Part shown: positions 27,201-41,600 of the stretch, piece by piece
Numbering within the stretch: the stretch's first letter is position 1
How the letters are laid out: each line of letters begins with the position of its first letter
Assembly (NCBI GenBank): GCA_013407085.1
Contig: JACCGJ010010811.1
Location: forward strand, 1-64,000
Length of the DNA: 64,000 bases
Reading direction: 5' to 3'
DNA from: Atriophallophorus winterbourni
Lineage: Eukaryota; Platyhelminthes; Trematoda; Plagiorchiida; Microphallidae
Translations under genes and position numbers: made by a program
Notes under the pieces: model-generated
Databases searched by the model: none
Seen by the model: the letters and a program-made list of their open reading frames with translations, nothing else
Told to the model about the DNA's origin: nothing

Positions 27201-30200
27201 GTGAAGGAGGAGAACTTTATCATTCCGGAAGTTCAACATAAACAGAATTAAATGTAGGTTTGGGTAAGGAAAAAAGAATTAGATTATTTTTTAAAGCTCA
27301 TGAGTAGATCGTCTAAAATCACATCCATCAAACATGAACGTTGCATGCATAACAAGAATTACAAAACCACCGTGATTGATTACACGTCAACCGAGTCTCG
27401 ACAACGGGTATCCATTAAATGGGCTATGAATTCTGATGCGAAAGGGAGATATGTACGCCCGGTAGCGAAACGCTGGTGCATGAAAAAGGCCTAATATTCG
27501 ATCACGCACTGATAAGGGGGACAAAACATGGCTTACCCGGTTTTACTTGGAAGCCATTCAACCCGGGAAATGGGACCATAACTACTACAGTCCTCCGGCA
27601 TTGTGTCACCCGCTGAAACATGGAACAAGGAAATGGAGTTTTATGAACATGTTACACTGCAACGCATGTTAATATCCCTAGTAAACAACAAAACCTCAAG
27701 CAACGATCAATAGAATAATCATTGTCTAAACGGAAGGGGGTGTAAAATGCACGGTATTGTGTTAAAGTTTAATCACACAGAAGCCCACAACTCGGTAGCA
27801 ACGGATAGATAACAAACTATGGTTGTCGAGCACGAAGGCTTTCTCGGCTAGTCAGGATGCACAACACATGGCAATGCATAAGCCGAATAGAATCTAAGAT
27901 ATGTGCTGTTGGATAGATTCTCGCATCAGTCTCACGCAAATCCCTTTTATTTTCACAGCAGTGCAATTTATGTCGGAGCATGCGAATCTTGTCACATCTA
28001 ACGCAAGTACGTCTCATGAAATAACCACCAGATTATGGAGCATGATCGTGGGTATGATTGGCAGAAATGGCAAAGTAATCAAGATAAGCAAGGTTATACT
28101 TGAATGCCACTGTTGCATAGGGTTCGTACAACGAACCACGATGTTCAAACACAGAATCACATAGTGATTCGTGGTCAAACACACAAGGCGCTTATGGATG
28201 ACCAAAGTGATGTGTTGCTCACATCCCCCGAAATTGCACTCCTCTTCGTGGTGTAATTTCGGGGGATGTGAGCAACACATCACTTTGGTAATCAAGATAA
28301 GAGTTGCGAAGAAAGTCAAAGGGAGCAGTGTTTAGGTTAATCACTAGAAAACTGAATAGCGTAAGCATCTTGCCGCTAACGGTCGAACATTATGTGATAT
28401 TGGCATATTTTATCTACCTAACAGGCACAAACAACGACGAATATGGTCACGGGGACAAATCTGTAGTTGAATTGTGTGATTTATTGGAAGCCTGGAAATT
28501 AAAGTACAATTTAAAAAAATAGACCGGTATCATCCGAAAAATCATTTTATACTCGAATTTTTGCATGGTATCAACCGATTTGCGAAGCCTAGTCAAAAGT
28601 GTGACTTGTCATTTGCAAGACAATGCGGCAGAGAATGGGCTCTCGGCTCATAAGAAATGTCGTTACATGGACGGATTCACATACAAATTAGCAGAGATTG
28701 TGGTTTTCAACGGATGGCGTGGATATTTTCGCTGATAGCAAGTATCGAAAGAAGATAGGCACCGTAGAAAAAAACGTTTAAGAGCATGTGAGGTTCATTA
28801 GTCTGACTAAAAACTCGCAAAGCCGTATTGCGTAAATATTCTGTCTAGGCCTGTGTAACCTGACAGTATCTTAGCCCACGTGCAGTGTCTGACTGTGCGG
28901 CACTTTGCCTGGATATCAGGCTTGTGCTTTCATAACATATTCAATAAACAAGGATTTTCAGGGCATATATTTAGAAACGATTCTCCGACATTTTTGGTAG
29001 CCAAATGCTGAGTTCCAGTTAGTACGGGCCCGGCAGTACATACAAAGCACATAAGAGCGGGAGCCAACTTTTGTTAAAAAATACCGTAATTTATTGAATC
29101 GTCAACGGGCGCTACCAATGTAAATTCACGCAGTATTTTTGCCATGTACAGAGAATAATGTACTCAATTGATTACCACAGGTGGTGAGTTGCATTTTAAC
29201 GCAACTATCACTTTTCCACGCGAAACCTGAATTTCGCTCAGCCAATGTACATTCTGTCCGAATGTGGCAATGTGTGGATGATTTCATTACGGGGCTTCAC
29301 ACATTTGTACACACATCTTGAAGTGTAATACAAGCTCGGTTAACATTACGAGTCCTTGGTAGATGACGTGCTTCTGAGACTGCCTGCTGCAAGGTAGTGA
29401 ACAATAGGTCGATATGCATGCTGAGATAAACGTGGTTGGTTTATCTTGCAAGTAAGAAAAATGATGCAGACCTCTGAAATCTATAATTTACCATCTTGGC
29501 GGACGATAAATTGAGGTCCATCACTTTGCAAACGGTTGTTGAACCAGAGCATCTGGTCCATGTTTCCTTAGTCGAGCCATATGATGCAAAAGGTATTCAC
29601 TAGAATCACAAGATTGCAACAACGGACGAGTAAAACCGACTGTATTCCGCACAAAATGACCAAAAGCATCGAGGGTAGGCGAACATGTAGACACAATCAA
29701 AACGACCGAAACAGTAGATTCTCTCAACTCGGTCCAAATGACGTAGATATCAATGTCTATTCTTTGTATCTTAAAAGCATCAGTACTATGAACACATCAA
29801 AGGGTTAAACCACGAAGCAATCAGAGAAGCAAAGCGATTCGCCTTTTGTATAATAATAATAATAATAACTGACCTTGTGGACAGCACACACTGATTGGTT
29901 GTTGTGGTTGGCGACAAGACCACGTGACCAGCAAGCCATGATTGTGACATGTCATGAAGCTTTTCCCATCCCAATGCCAACAAAAGCCGTTGAGATTCTG
30001 TGAAAAATCAAACCAGACGTAACACAACGATAACGTCTCCTCTATTTCACGAAATTTGGTTAAATAAGTGTTTGATTCGAGTTATAGCTACCTCATCCCA
30101 GTGTGTCCGGGCCTAATCTACAGTTTCAGTAGCTCATTTTCCCATCTCTACACAGGATGTTATCATGTCATGGTTTTATCAACCGAGAAAGTTGACCAGG

Positions 30201-32553
30201 TATGGTATGAAAGCACAAGCCTGATCCGGGCAAAGTGCCGCACAGTCAGAGACTGCACGTGGGCTATGATACTGTCAGGTTGCCCAGGCTAGATAATCTT
30301 CAACTTTGTGTTTCGAGCTTTATTAAACGCATCGACATTGATCAAAACAAGTTTCAACGGAGGCACATTGATTAAGCAGTGCACATTTCAATTGCGATGC
30401 TTGAAGTTGCATGATTGCGTGAACCCAGATCCTAGACATACGCACACAATAGTTGTAAAAATAGCGGGGATAACCAGGCACTATGTTGACTGGTTGAAAC
30501 CATATGGCTAATGAAAACAGAGACAAACATGTGAAGAGTGGGTTACAACGGCTTTATAACGAAGAGCGCCAAGAGAACGTAGCCGGTCGTGGTGTGTGTG
30601 TGTGTGTGTGATGGAAATGCATTCAAATACGAAGTGTTGTTCAAGCTTGTGGGATTAACCCATCAGTACCATGAATTCGGTATGTAAGCAAACATGCTGT
30701 ACTCCTTCCACAGTTCCCGCTTCAAGGCCATTATAGCCAATTTGTGTCAAGCCAACACACCGTCTCCTCTCCTCGTATGCCACCAAGGCAAGCACGCCTG
30801 TCCAGCATTGGGGGACAGATATAAGCTTTTTTAATTCACTCTTCCACGTTAATGTTTGCCCACGAGCCATGGAACAAACAGCATGTGCAAAATGACGCAA
30901 GTTGCCCATTTCTGTGTTTATACTTGGTGGCACATCGTCTGTAAAGACTTGTGTGATAATAATAATTATTATTATTATACGCGACTAGGAGTATCGCCAA
31001 CAAAGTATCGGGAATTGATTACGATATATACACGATTATCAAAAAATCTAACTGGTTTGTAACCAACGTGAAATAGAAGCCTCATCAAATTAGCACAGCT
31101 CCATGTTTAAATAAATTAATGGGAAAACATATCCGTCAGTGATAAAAACGCAGCATTTTCCGACAGTCACTATTTATAATGTGGATGTGCGAGGCCAAAA
31201 ACATCAAACACGCGGAAATAAATAGCCTAAAAGCACGAGAAAACGTGGTTTACGATGAATGCAACACACATATGACTGCAATTCCGTCCGTCATTTGAAC
31301 CGCCGTGTCAATGAGAGAAGTAAAGCGCGCTCACCCAGTCTGATACCGTTTCATAATCATCGTCACCACACACGGTGAGGTGATGTGGTGATCGATAACT
31401 GAAAACGCGACCGGGTTTTTCAGTGTTGTCTGTCAATAAACAAAGTCCGATGCACTGAGGTCATGCTTCAGTGAGATCGGTGCATTGACAAGCACGTGAG
31501 TCTGTTCTGTCGTGAAAGTGTTAAATAGAACGGAGAAACGGAACGTAACGCAACGCAACTTAGAGTAGCATATGAAACACACTGAACTGAACGAGAAATC
31601 TACCGTTTATTATCATTTTGTAATGAGATTTTCCGTGTAAAACTTCTCACGTGAAGGCTGAAGTTCCTTAACGGCCGGTTAAAATAACCACAGTAAAAAC
31701 AAACTACATGTAAGTAAGGATTCGCGCACAATAACCGCTGAAACGACTGGAGACTGACAGCCAAATTGTGGAGTTAACCGGTACAATTTAGCCAGAGAAA
31801 TATACCCAATATTGGCCTGATCTTTTTTAACCCGTCAAATAGAGGATGTTGGATAATGCAGAATTAGCGATGTTCTTACGCTCATATAGGAAGCTCATGC
31901 AACACTAGAAAGACTATGTGATATTGTATCATTTGATCGAACGCGTTCGCATTCTCTGAGGAAAATATAATTTACAGGAGACATATAATGCAGAAACCAC
32001 ACTAAAGTATGTCAGGGAGAAGGGTAAAACAGCAGAGTACTTTTCCTAGTTGCCCAGTAGCAGCAACAATAATTGTTGTTTAAACAGAAAGAGTGCACCT
32101 CATGGTTTTAAAATGGCGGCAGTAATCCGTAACTTGAGACATCTGTGACACCAGAAAGGATTGTCATTGCAGTTCACGGAAATAGTCTATAGGGTAGCAA
32201 TTCAATTGGTTTGGTTGTATGAACGTGAAATCCAAACGAAGTCGAAAGAAGAACTAAGGCGTCCCCAGGACTTCGAGCGCCGCGTTATCTACCATGCACG
32301 CGATACAATTATCCATAATAGTTAATTGGGTAATGGTGTAGATATGAAAAAGTAAGATGTGCATACTATATCAGTTGGGCTTCGGACGTCTTCCCGATTC
32401 GGTTCGTTTACCATTCCAAAGCCGAAGAATGTATGAACATGAACTCGGTGGCGTTTCATGTACCACATCTACCTAGAATATTTTTGTGTCATAGTAGTAT
32501 GGCAGTCAAACTTTCGATATAATCGAATCGAAATTGTGTTATCTCTCTCTCTC

Positions 32554-32598
<45 letters not shown>

Positions 32599-32619
32599 GT
32601 CTATCTATCTATCTATCTG

Positions 32620-32684
<65 letters not shown>

Positions 32685-35600
32685 GTATCGATCTTTCTAT
32701 CACTATATTTGTATGTAGCAATCTCTTTATTAGCGTTTTCATAATTTTGTGGTCAGATAAAATGCAGCAAGGATGATGAGACAATTTTACGAATTTTCAC
32801 AAGCTGATTAGTTCAGTGCAAAAGTAACTGCTCACATCGCCGTATCGGTAGCGGGCTTCCACAGCTTTGGTTTGTAAGTCCCACAGAACCACCAAGCCGG
32901 AGTCAAATCCGAGTAAAAGTTTGTTTGCATCTTGTGGATTTTCTGTCACTTGGATAACACCACCTGGATGGGTACTTTGGGACCTGAAATGAAATCGTTA
33001 CATTAAGATTATTAGCATACATTATATAAAGGCATCATTTCAACTACACTAAGTTAAAGCTTACATTATTGAATTTTAAAACAATACAACACCATCCAAA
33101 CACTTATTTGTTGTACCGACATTGGATCTATGCGTACACACACGATTGTTTGCCTGCATGCTCTTTCTAAATTAGACATTTCCAATAGTAAATGCACTAC
33201 TAGTTTCGGTCATCATTACACCAACAGGTTGGTAGCTTTCGCTATCACGCTTTCTTGTGAATTGCTCCTGAAATTGATATCACAATTATCCTAAAATACT
33301 ACAGGACACTCCATCCACAATGGGTTCTTTAGACGGTACACTAGGTCGCGAGGAAATATCTGCAAACTGGCAAGTAAGCGCTCTGAGCACCGATGAATAT
33401 CGACTCTGATGTGAAACGATGTTGTATACAATTTAAGCAGTCATGGTGAAATAGCTTTCGTGTTTTTTTGACTGATGAGATTAGCTGGCAGCTTTCGCTA
33501 GAAAACCTGATTTCCGAATTCTGTGGGATAGTGCGGTGTCTGTAATAATGAACATGACCACACTGGTGCGTTGACGCTGATGAAATGTATGTATGTAAGT
33601 AAGTAAGTATGTATGTATGTATGTATGTATGTATGTATGTATGTATGTATGTATGTATGTATGTATGTATGTATGTATGTATGTATGCATGTATGTTAGT
33701 ATGATGACGTCAGGATGGCAGTCCTCGGCGATCGCTCTGTGCCACTCTCCGATCATATATCCATGTGCCAGCTGAGATGGCTGGGGCAGGTTCTCCGTAT
33801 GGATGAGCGACGCCTTCCTCGCCTAGCTCTTTTTGCTCTCGCTGGACCTGATTGGAAGCGTCGCCGTGGCGGACAAAGGAATACCTGGCGGAAGACCCTC
33901 AAGCGTCTAACAGCCCCACTAGCCATCGTGGGAACATCGCGCTTACCCGGGTGGGGTCCGAGGGACCGTGAAGATATGTGGCTGATAACACTCAGTATGA
34001 TGGCAAAAGAAAGGAACCAGTGGCGAGAATCCTGTCGTGCTTGTGTTCCCGTTTATCAATGACCCTCCCCCTCCCTTATTCAAAAAAGACAAAAAAAGAT
34101 CAAAAACGGCATGTGTAAACAGACAGACAAAAAATCCCCCCTCTTCTTTCTTTCATCATGTACCTTCTTCATGGTATACTTGTTGGCACATCGTCTGTAA
34201 AGACTTGTGTGATAATAATAATAATGTATGTATGTATGTATGTATGTATGTATGTATGTATGTATGTATGTATGTATGAATGTATGTATGAAAGCAAAAG
34301 CCTGATGGAGCCAAAGTTCCGCACAGTTAGAGACTGTACGTGGGCTATGATACTGACAGGTTGCCTATGCCTAGACAGATATGAGAAAGGAAACAGAGAA
34401 TAGAGATGGTAGTGAGACTCCAGCGTGTTTCAGCATGCAGCTCACTACCAGTGCTTAATCAATTTAGCACGGTGTTAGCCGCATAGCACATAAGTACTGC
34501 ATGATTGCACATCCGTGCGGGAGATATGAATGCCGGACTGGGTCTCTTAGATATATTTGAATCACAATTAGGTGACATGTTTGGTCTTGAAGGCACACGC
34601 ACAAATACTGGTGAATGGTTCATATAATTCTGTGTACAATCTCGATTATTCATTAGCAGTACCTCCATTCGCCATAAAAGATGTCAATGTGCCACATGGC
34701 GCACACCGGATGGAAGCTAACCTTCGGTCAAATCGGCAATATCTCCATAAGTGCTCGCTGTATATGTTGCATTGAGGACTGACGCTCCTTTTAGAATACC
34801 TGCATAGATGTAGATCATGCTCTCGTGCGATGTAGGTTGTCATTAAAGTTATCTGATACGAAGCCTTCTGGTGGGAAACACATTGCGGTCAAAACATTTT
34901 CTCAGCCTGCAGTCCAAGAAATTTATAGGACCACTTGATCTGTGGGCAACTGCCGATGAAAGATGGAACAAGATAGCAGGGATTATGCGGGTCGCCACAA
35001 TATCAACCTGTGGGACTAAACAACCAACCCTAAAGTTCCGACTGGATTTCACAGCGCTCTATAGAAACTCTTCGCCAGCGAAGGTAAATAAGTTATGGTA
35101 CTGGACACAATACATAGCGTAGACGCATAAGAAATTAACTCGAACGGAGCTTAAGATTAGACAAAGAAAATCGATAGCTAAATAAGGTCGAGCGTACTAA
35201 ATGCTTTACTGTACGACGCTGAAACTTGGACCACCCACGCAAGACAGGAACGGAAGCTGAATGCTTTCCATCTACGAAGCATCCGTCGTATCTTGAACAT
35301 ATCGTGGATGGACAGAGTGATTAACGCTGAAGTGCTTTCAAAAGCTGGTCTACAGAGCATGTTTACCCTATTGCGTCAGCGCCGCCTGCGGTGGCTTGGT
35401 CATGTCTATAGAATGGAAAATGGTGGTATTCCGAAAGATCTACTCTATGGTAAGTTGCAATTAGGAAGTCGACCATTGGGCAGAACGCACTTGCGGTACA
35501 AAGACGTTTGCAAGAGATATGAAAGCTCTTGTCATTGACCCCGCGAGCTGGGAAGAACTTGCTCTTGACCGCTCACATTGGAGGCATTGTGTAAAGCGTC

Positions 35601-38600
35601 GTCTGCAAGCTGGGGAGGAGCGATACAGCTCTTGGCTGCTGAACGCAAATCACGCCGCCGGCGCGTAACTGACGCCCTACAACGGAGTTTTGACTATCGT
35701 TGCAAGCGCTGCGGGAGAGATTGTTCCTCTTGAATCGGACTGTCTAGTCATTCAAAAAGCTGTAAAACATGAAAACATACGATTGTGATGTACATCTTTG
35801 GTCGACATCGACCGAGGGAGGCCACCAACAGACAGAGTTTGAACCACGGACCTCGTGAGTAAAGCATGCATGTTCTAACCCTTATAAATCCGCGGCTCAA
35901 CATGAAAAGATATATTGCGGAGACTACGAATTTGCCAATACGATTTGATTGAAATAACTTTTTGAATAGAACGTTAGTCATGATGAAATCACAAGGCTGG
36001 TTCAAGAAAAAGTGCTGAAAAGTCAAACTGCAGTCAGACTGTTAGGTTGCAAAGGATTAAACTGATATGAGGGAAAAGTGAAGTGACACGTGGCCGCAAG
36101 CTTGTTTCCACATACAACTCAGGACGGGTGATAAATCAGTGCAGAAAGATGTTGCCTGCTCGCTAATTTGTTGAATTTAGTACCCTGATAACGACTCTAC
36201 ATTTTATTATGTTGATAAATGTTTGGAACGTCCTTTCAAAGACACCATAGAAGGTTAACATCGTGCTAAATTGATTGGCCGACGGTAGTGAGCTGCATGC
36301 TGAAACACGCTGGAGTCTCACTACCATTTCTATTTTCTTTTGTCATATCTGTCTAAGCCAGGGCAACCTGACAGTACTTTAGCTCACGTGCAGTCACTGA
36401 CTGTGCGGCACTTTGCCTGGATCAGGCTTGTGCTTTCATGCCATGCCATACCCACTCATGAAACACTAACAAGCTAGGTATACAAGACTGGGAAACTGTG
36501 GTTTTAAAACAGCACTGCTTGTGGTGGCAAAACCACTCAGAAATGCTGCTAGATAAAATTATTTCAATTGTTTACATGGTTTTATCGTCTGTGCGTTGCA
36601 AGTGCGCTACACGAACCTTAAACTCTGTTATATTGTAGATGTTTCACTCGGCAGATACCCAACAGTTAGTTGAAATCAAACGTTTGCAAAGGAGAAGAGA
36701 TAAACATCGTTAATAGGGTGAAGTTCTTATACGTATTATTTCAGTTCGATGACTTTACAAGCGGTTTTTACTTTAAAAAAAGTACTTAAAACGTAATATT
36801 TATACAAAGTTTACTCACACATCAATAGCTTTATTCCAGTTGATCGTGTATCCAGAGGTTGTGAATTGTTGTACATTGACCACATGCACGTTGCCTTTGT
36901 CCGTTCCAAGATAAAGCCACTGACTACGTATAGGAACATGCCCGCAGGTCAGGCTGTTATAAATAATAAGGATCCGATAAAAAAGAGGAAGCATAGAAAG
37001 TGCATTGATGCTGTTGGTACATGTTTAACAATCAGTTAAAGCTTCACACACGCAATATGAAATAAATGACAAACCGTACAATAACTTCAATTCACACCGA
37101 AATACAGCTGAAATATTCCGAGGCATTTAAAATTGATAAATCCTACTAAAGAAACTTCCTAATCAGACGTGACTTTTGAATTGGTACCATTAGTCATGTA
37201 TTTAGAATTGTTGTAAAATGCATACAGAGGAAGAATCCCGTAAGTTGAGAAGATAAGCTACATTACTTTACATTTGAATTCAGGATCTACATATGAATAG
37301 TATATGAATTTCGAAAAGCAGTTCTGAAGTGTATTGCTGGTTTCGTGATTGTTGTCACTAATTATGTATGTGTTTCGGCGACCTGATATTCAAGCTTCAT
37401 CCTAAATTTGTACTAAATCCAATTATTCGCAAACATATGCTGTTACAATCTTAGCACTAATTTGAAGGTAAACGACAAAGCTGTATGAGAAGGTTGGTAT
37501 AAGGATAGCCTGATTCTCACTTACTGATCTCGTTTGAATTGAAGCGAGTGAACCAGCTCTGGACGCTTTTGGCGAATATTCCATAAATGCACGACGTCGT
37601 CTTGACATATCGAAATTAGGCCACCCTGGTAAATAAATGAAAGGAATTCGTGACCATTATATTTGGAAAACAACTGAAAGGATAAATTTGAATAATATAT
37701 ATATATATAATATATATTCGCATTTTCAAATCCACTTGACTGGACTAGTACTACTATATGGCCTATCTTGGTCTCTTCAAACTATGATTAAATCACGGAA
37801 ATTATTCAAATTTATCCGCTGTCATACGTAGTAGTAATCTAGTCTAATCAGAACATACCAGCTAGTAATTTTGCCTTTATTGCAAACAGTGTGGAAACTC
37901 CGAGGTAGTTTTTAGGGAATGTTAGTTTTGGAAGTTATTATTAGGGTCACGCTCTTTGAGCGCGTAACATACATCGTGTCATCAGAAACACAGCATTGTA
38001 GACATTTATGAAGTTGAACATATAAAAAACCTTTAATTGTTCTTGCAAAATATTTCCCTAGCATCCAACCTTAATTTTTTTAAAAGGATCGCGAAAAATC
38101 TAACATAAAAGGCAAAACAATTTGGTAGGAAAATGTACATATAGTTCCACCGAGATGGAATTGACCGTAAATTTTAACATAAAGTTGCTTAGGACAAAAA
38201 CATGTCGACAAAAATATAACGAAGAATCTCTGATAAGAAGACAATCTAAATATGCATTAATCAGATCTTTGATGATGTTTGACGTTTAACATTACGGTGC
38301 AGTTGGTAAACACTCTCCATTCGGGTATTATTGATGAGTCGATCTCATTGAGATAATTGCTAGTTTAAGATTGCTGTCAGAATGTCTCCACAAAATACAA
38401 AGCGTAGAATGAGTATTATATAAAGTTTGATTTGCACAAACAGCGCAGATTAAAAGTACATCAAATTGATGTAAAATACAAGAGAAGTTGAAGCGGGAAA
38501 CATATTCAGACACAACTCTAAGAGATTGCACATGTAATTTGTAGAATACATCCTGAGAACTTTAGCGAGTATAGCACTAAAATGGTGAGTCCAAGTCGGT

Positions 38601-41600
38601 TTGTCAGATATCGTGAGCCCTGGATACTTGATACATGTCAATAAAGTAAGGTCTGTTCTTTTAAGTTCAGATAGAGGAAGGTTACTGCAAAATGCGTCTC
38701 TTTGTTTACCAAGTAAACGAGCAAATACAAGCTCCAAGAATTTTCAGAATTCGAAGGTTAACAATTTTTACTAAGCAGTTTATTACTTCGCCGAAAGCTG
38801 CTGTTAGCCGATTCAAAAAGGCGTTTTCAAGTACAGCACATCGAACATGTATGTAATTAGCGCATCTTTTTTATTATTCATTCGCACAAATCTTAAATCA
38901 GGAACAAAACCAGAAGGATAAGTTGTCTTAGCAGAAACACAGGCTATCACCACTGCCGATTTGTTGGGTAAAGTCGTATATAAATTCAAATCAGGTTGCA
39001 ACTATTTTAAGAATCGCAAATAAAAAGCTACGGCGAAATCTGGACAGGCGTCAAGGTTGGCTGTAAAAAGTATTTTGCTGATGTAGGGACAGGTGCGATT
39101 CGCACTCTCGCGAGGTTGATTGCATTTTACTTGCAGACGTATTAGGGCACAATTTGCATGACGTGATAAGCATATCGACAATCAGCGACGTATAAGTTAT
39201 GTATCTATTGTTAGCTTCTGAACCAGGCAAAATTATGATTTGCCACATCCCGATTGGCGTACATTTCGTGGTCGCCAAACCGTCACGCGGCATAGGCAGT
39301 TAAAAACCCTTACGAGTAGCCTTTCCAAATTCGGCGCAGCACGTCTTCCAGGCTGGCCTCCCCGCCATCTGATACCGCAACGGCTAGTTACACTTCAGAG
39401 TATGTCCCGGAACCGTGTTCAAATGCTGTCTTTCAATGAGCATCTTTTTGGAGTGTTTGCTAAACTTTATATGTTGTCAAGCGAAGCGACGAGAAAAGCT
39501 TGTTATGATATCTGACAGTGAAGGCCGTAAGGAAGCTGTCATGCTGATGTCGCTCTACTCGTTCACGAAACTTGTTTGAATGCATGTTCTATTCGAGGTG
39601 TAAGAACCTCATTTTAGTTTGTTTGTGCTTGCTGTTCTATAGAATTTGTAGCTATTTAAGTCCCACACTTCCCCATCTTTTAGGTTTTTAATTTTTCATG
39701 GTTGTGTGGCAGTTAAGCATTCGGTACATGCTACTGGTGTAATGCTGTCTGTGATGATGATGATCTGCCACAGCAACCCCTAAAATATATATAACTCAAC
39801 ATATCTATTGTCATGATATCCGGATGAAGGCTCATTATATTAGAACCGTTATCTGGTCAAACATACTCACGCATTAGTTTAGTACATATGATGCTTCTTC
39901 TGTCACTTTCTATATCTTAAGAGCACTTTTGACGTCTCTTTACGTCTGCTGCTAAATTATAATAACACTGTATATACCACCCAGTCTTCTTTTTTCCCAG
40001 ATAGCACAGATTGTTTATGGAAGCCTAGGTTAACGGTTAACTGTTTTTTAACATACCCAGAAATGATATGCTTAATACATGTCCGTGTCTCTTCGTAATT
40101 AGAAAATACACGCAACATGGAAATTAATGAGTTTTGCAGCTAGTTTTATTACCATTTCACACCATCAGCACCAAGAGACAGCATTACACCGGTAAGATTT
40201 ACCGAATGTTCAACTGACATACAACCATGAAAAGGTAAAATTCTAAAAGATGGAGAAGAATGAAACTTAAATAATTACGGATGAAGTGTCTACATGTTAG
40301 GAGGGTCACCTCCAAACGAATTATACTTATCATTGTGTTTACTTTACACTAACAATTCTTCTCCCTATTTTAGCCTACCCTTCAATTGGACTGTGGTGCT
40401 CTTTGTCCCACCTTGTATCAATAGAACTTTCATCCAGAACCTCTCTGCTCAATTGTCTGTTTGAGATACAGTTTAATCCTAGAACTCGGGATTATAACAT
40501 TGGCGACGGGATTTTACAACGAATCCAATCATGTCATTTTCATCAGAGGATTTGAAAGCGATTCTTGATCATCAACACAAACAATTCGAACAAACACAAA
40601 TGCGTTTGATTCAATCGCTAACACAATGTCTCAACCTTCAGTCTTCAACTCTGTCCCAGAGTTCCAATTCACCAGCATTTATGGAATCGACTGCTTCTAT
40701 AATTTCAGAATTCAATTACGATCCTGCATCCGGTCTTACTTTCGATTCATGGTACAACCGATGGAAAGATACATTTCTGAATGAATTTTCCTGTCAAGAT
40801 GATGCGTGGAAATCCCGCCTTCTTGTTCGCAAACTTGGAACTATCGAGCACGATCGTTTCACAAATTTCATTCTGCCCAAACAACCGAAAGATCTCTGTT
40901 TTTCTGTTGTAGAGCAATTACGGGAAATTTCGGAGATCAATCCTCCTTATTTAACACCCGTTACAATTGTTTGAAGCTATCGAAACGAGATGGTGATGAT
41001 TACGTTACGTTTGCCGGCATCGTTAATCGTGAGTGCGAAAAATTCCAGCTACAGACCCTTACGAAAGATCAATTTAAATGTCTTATTTTCATCGCTGGTC
41101 TCCAGTCACCACAAGAAGCCGACATACGTACTAGATTACTTTCTAAACTCGAACACGAGAAAGAAGTAACTGTGCGTTCACTCACCACTGAATGCCAAAG
41201 ACTGATTAACCTCAAACACGACACAGCTCTCATCCAGCGGACATCGCTGCCGACTTCATCTGTCACCGTACATGCCTTAGCAAAAGAGACAGTAACATCT
41301 GTCAAAAAGCCCCCTACGGCATGTTGGTCATGCGGAGATTGGCACTTTGCACGTTTTTGTCCATTTAAAAAGCATCAATGTCATCAGTGCCACAGACGCG
41401 GACACAAGGAAGGGTTTTGTCACTCCATGTTAAAAGGCAATCACAATCCATCAAAGAGCACCCCAAAAGCCGTCCGTCACAAGCAGTACCCTCATAAAAA
41501 AACTGCTTTCTAATTTCGTATTCGCAACGTACAACGGAGAATTTCAATCTCGAAGTAAATACGTAATTGTTTCAATTATTACCGTTCCGATCCGCCTCCA

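Larger units (their letters stand above)
32984..36818 (-). other. Tomosyn intron 5 (3.8 kb), repeat-filled
   Basis: Contains a SINE-like copy at 36,250-36,450, non-LTR fragments at 35,190-36,020 and 33,700-34,224 (both on the plus strand), a reversed SINE-like copy at 34,290-34,530, and two GTAT arrays. No host exon was recognised. Confidence 0.75.

Noticed and set aside
32458..32776. Leu/Ser/Ile/Tyr-rich transmembrane-like ORFs
   Set aside because: They are translations of the CTAT microsatellite.
33481..33756. His/Thr/Tyr repeat protein on the minus strand
   Set aside because: Translation of the GTAT array.
35822..36026. Possible additional tomosyn exon on the minus strand
   Set aside because: The protein alignment between exons 5 and 6 is already continuous, and the region is the 3' end of a plus-strand non-LTR fragment.
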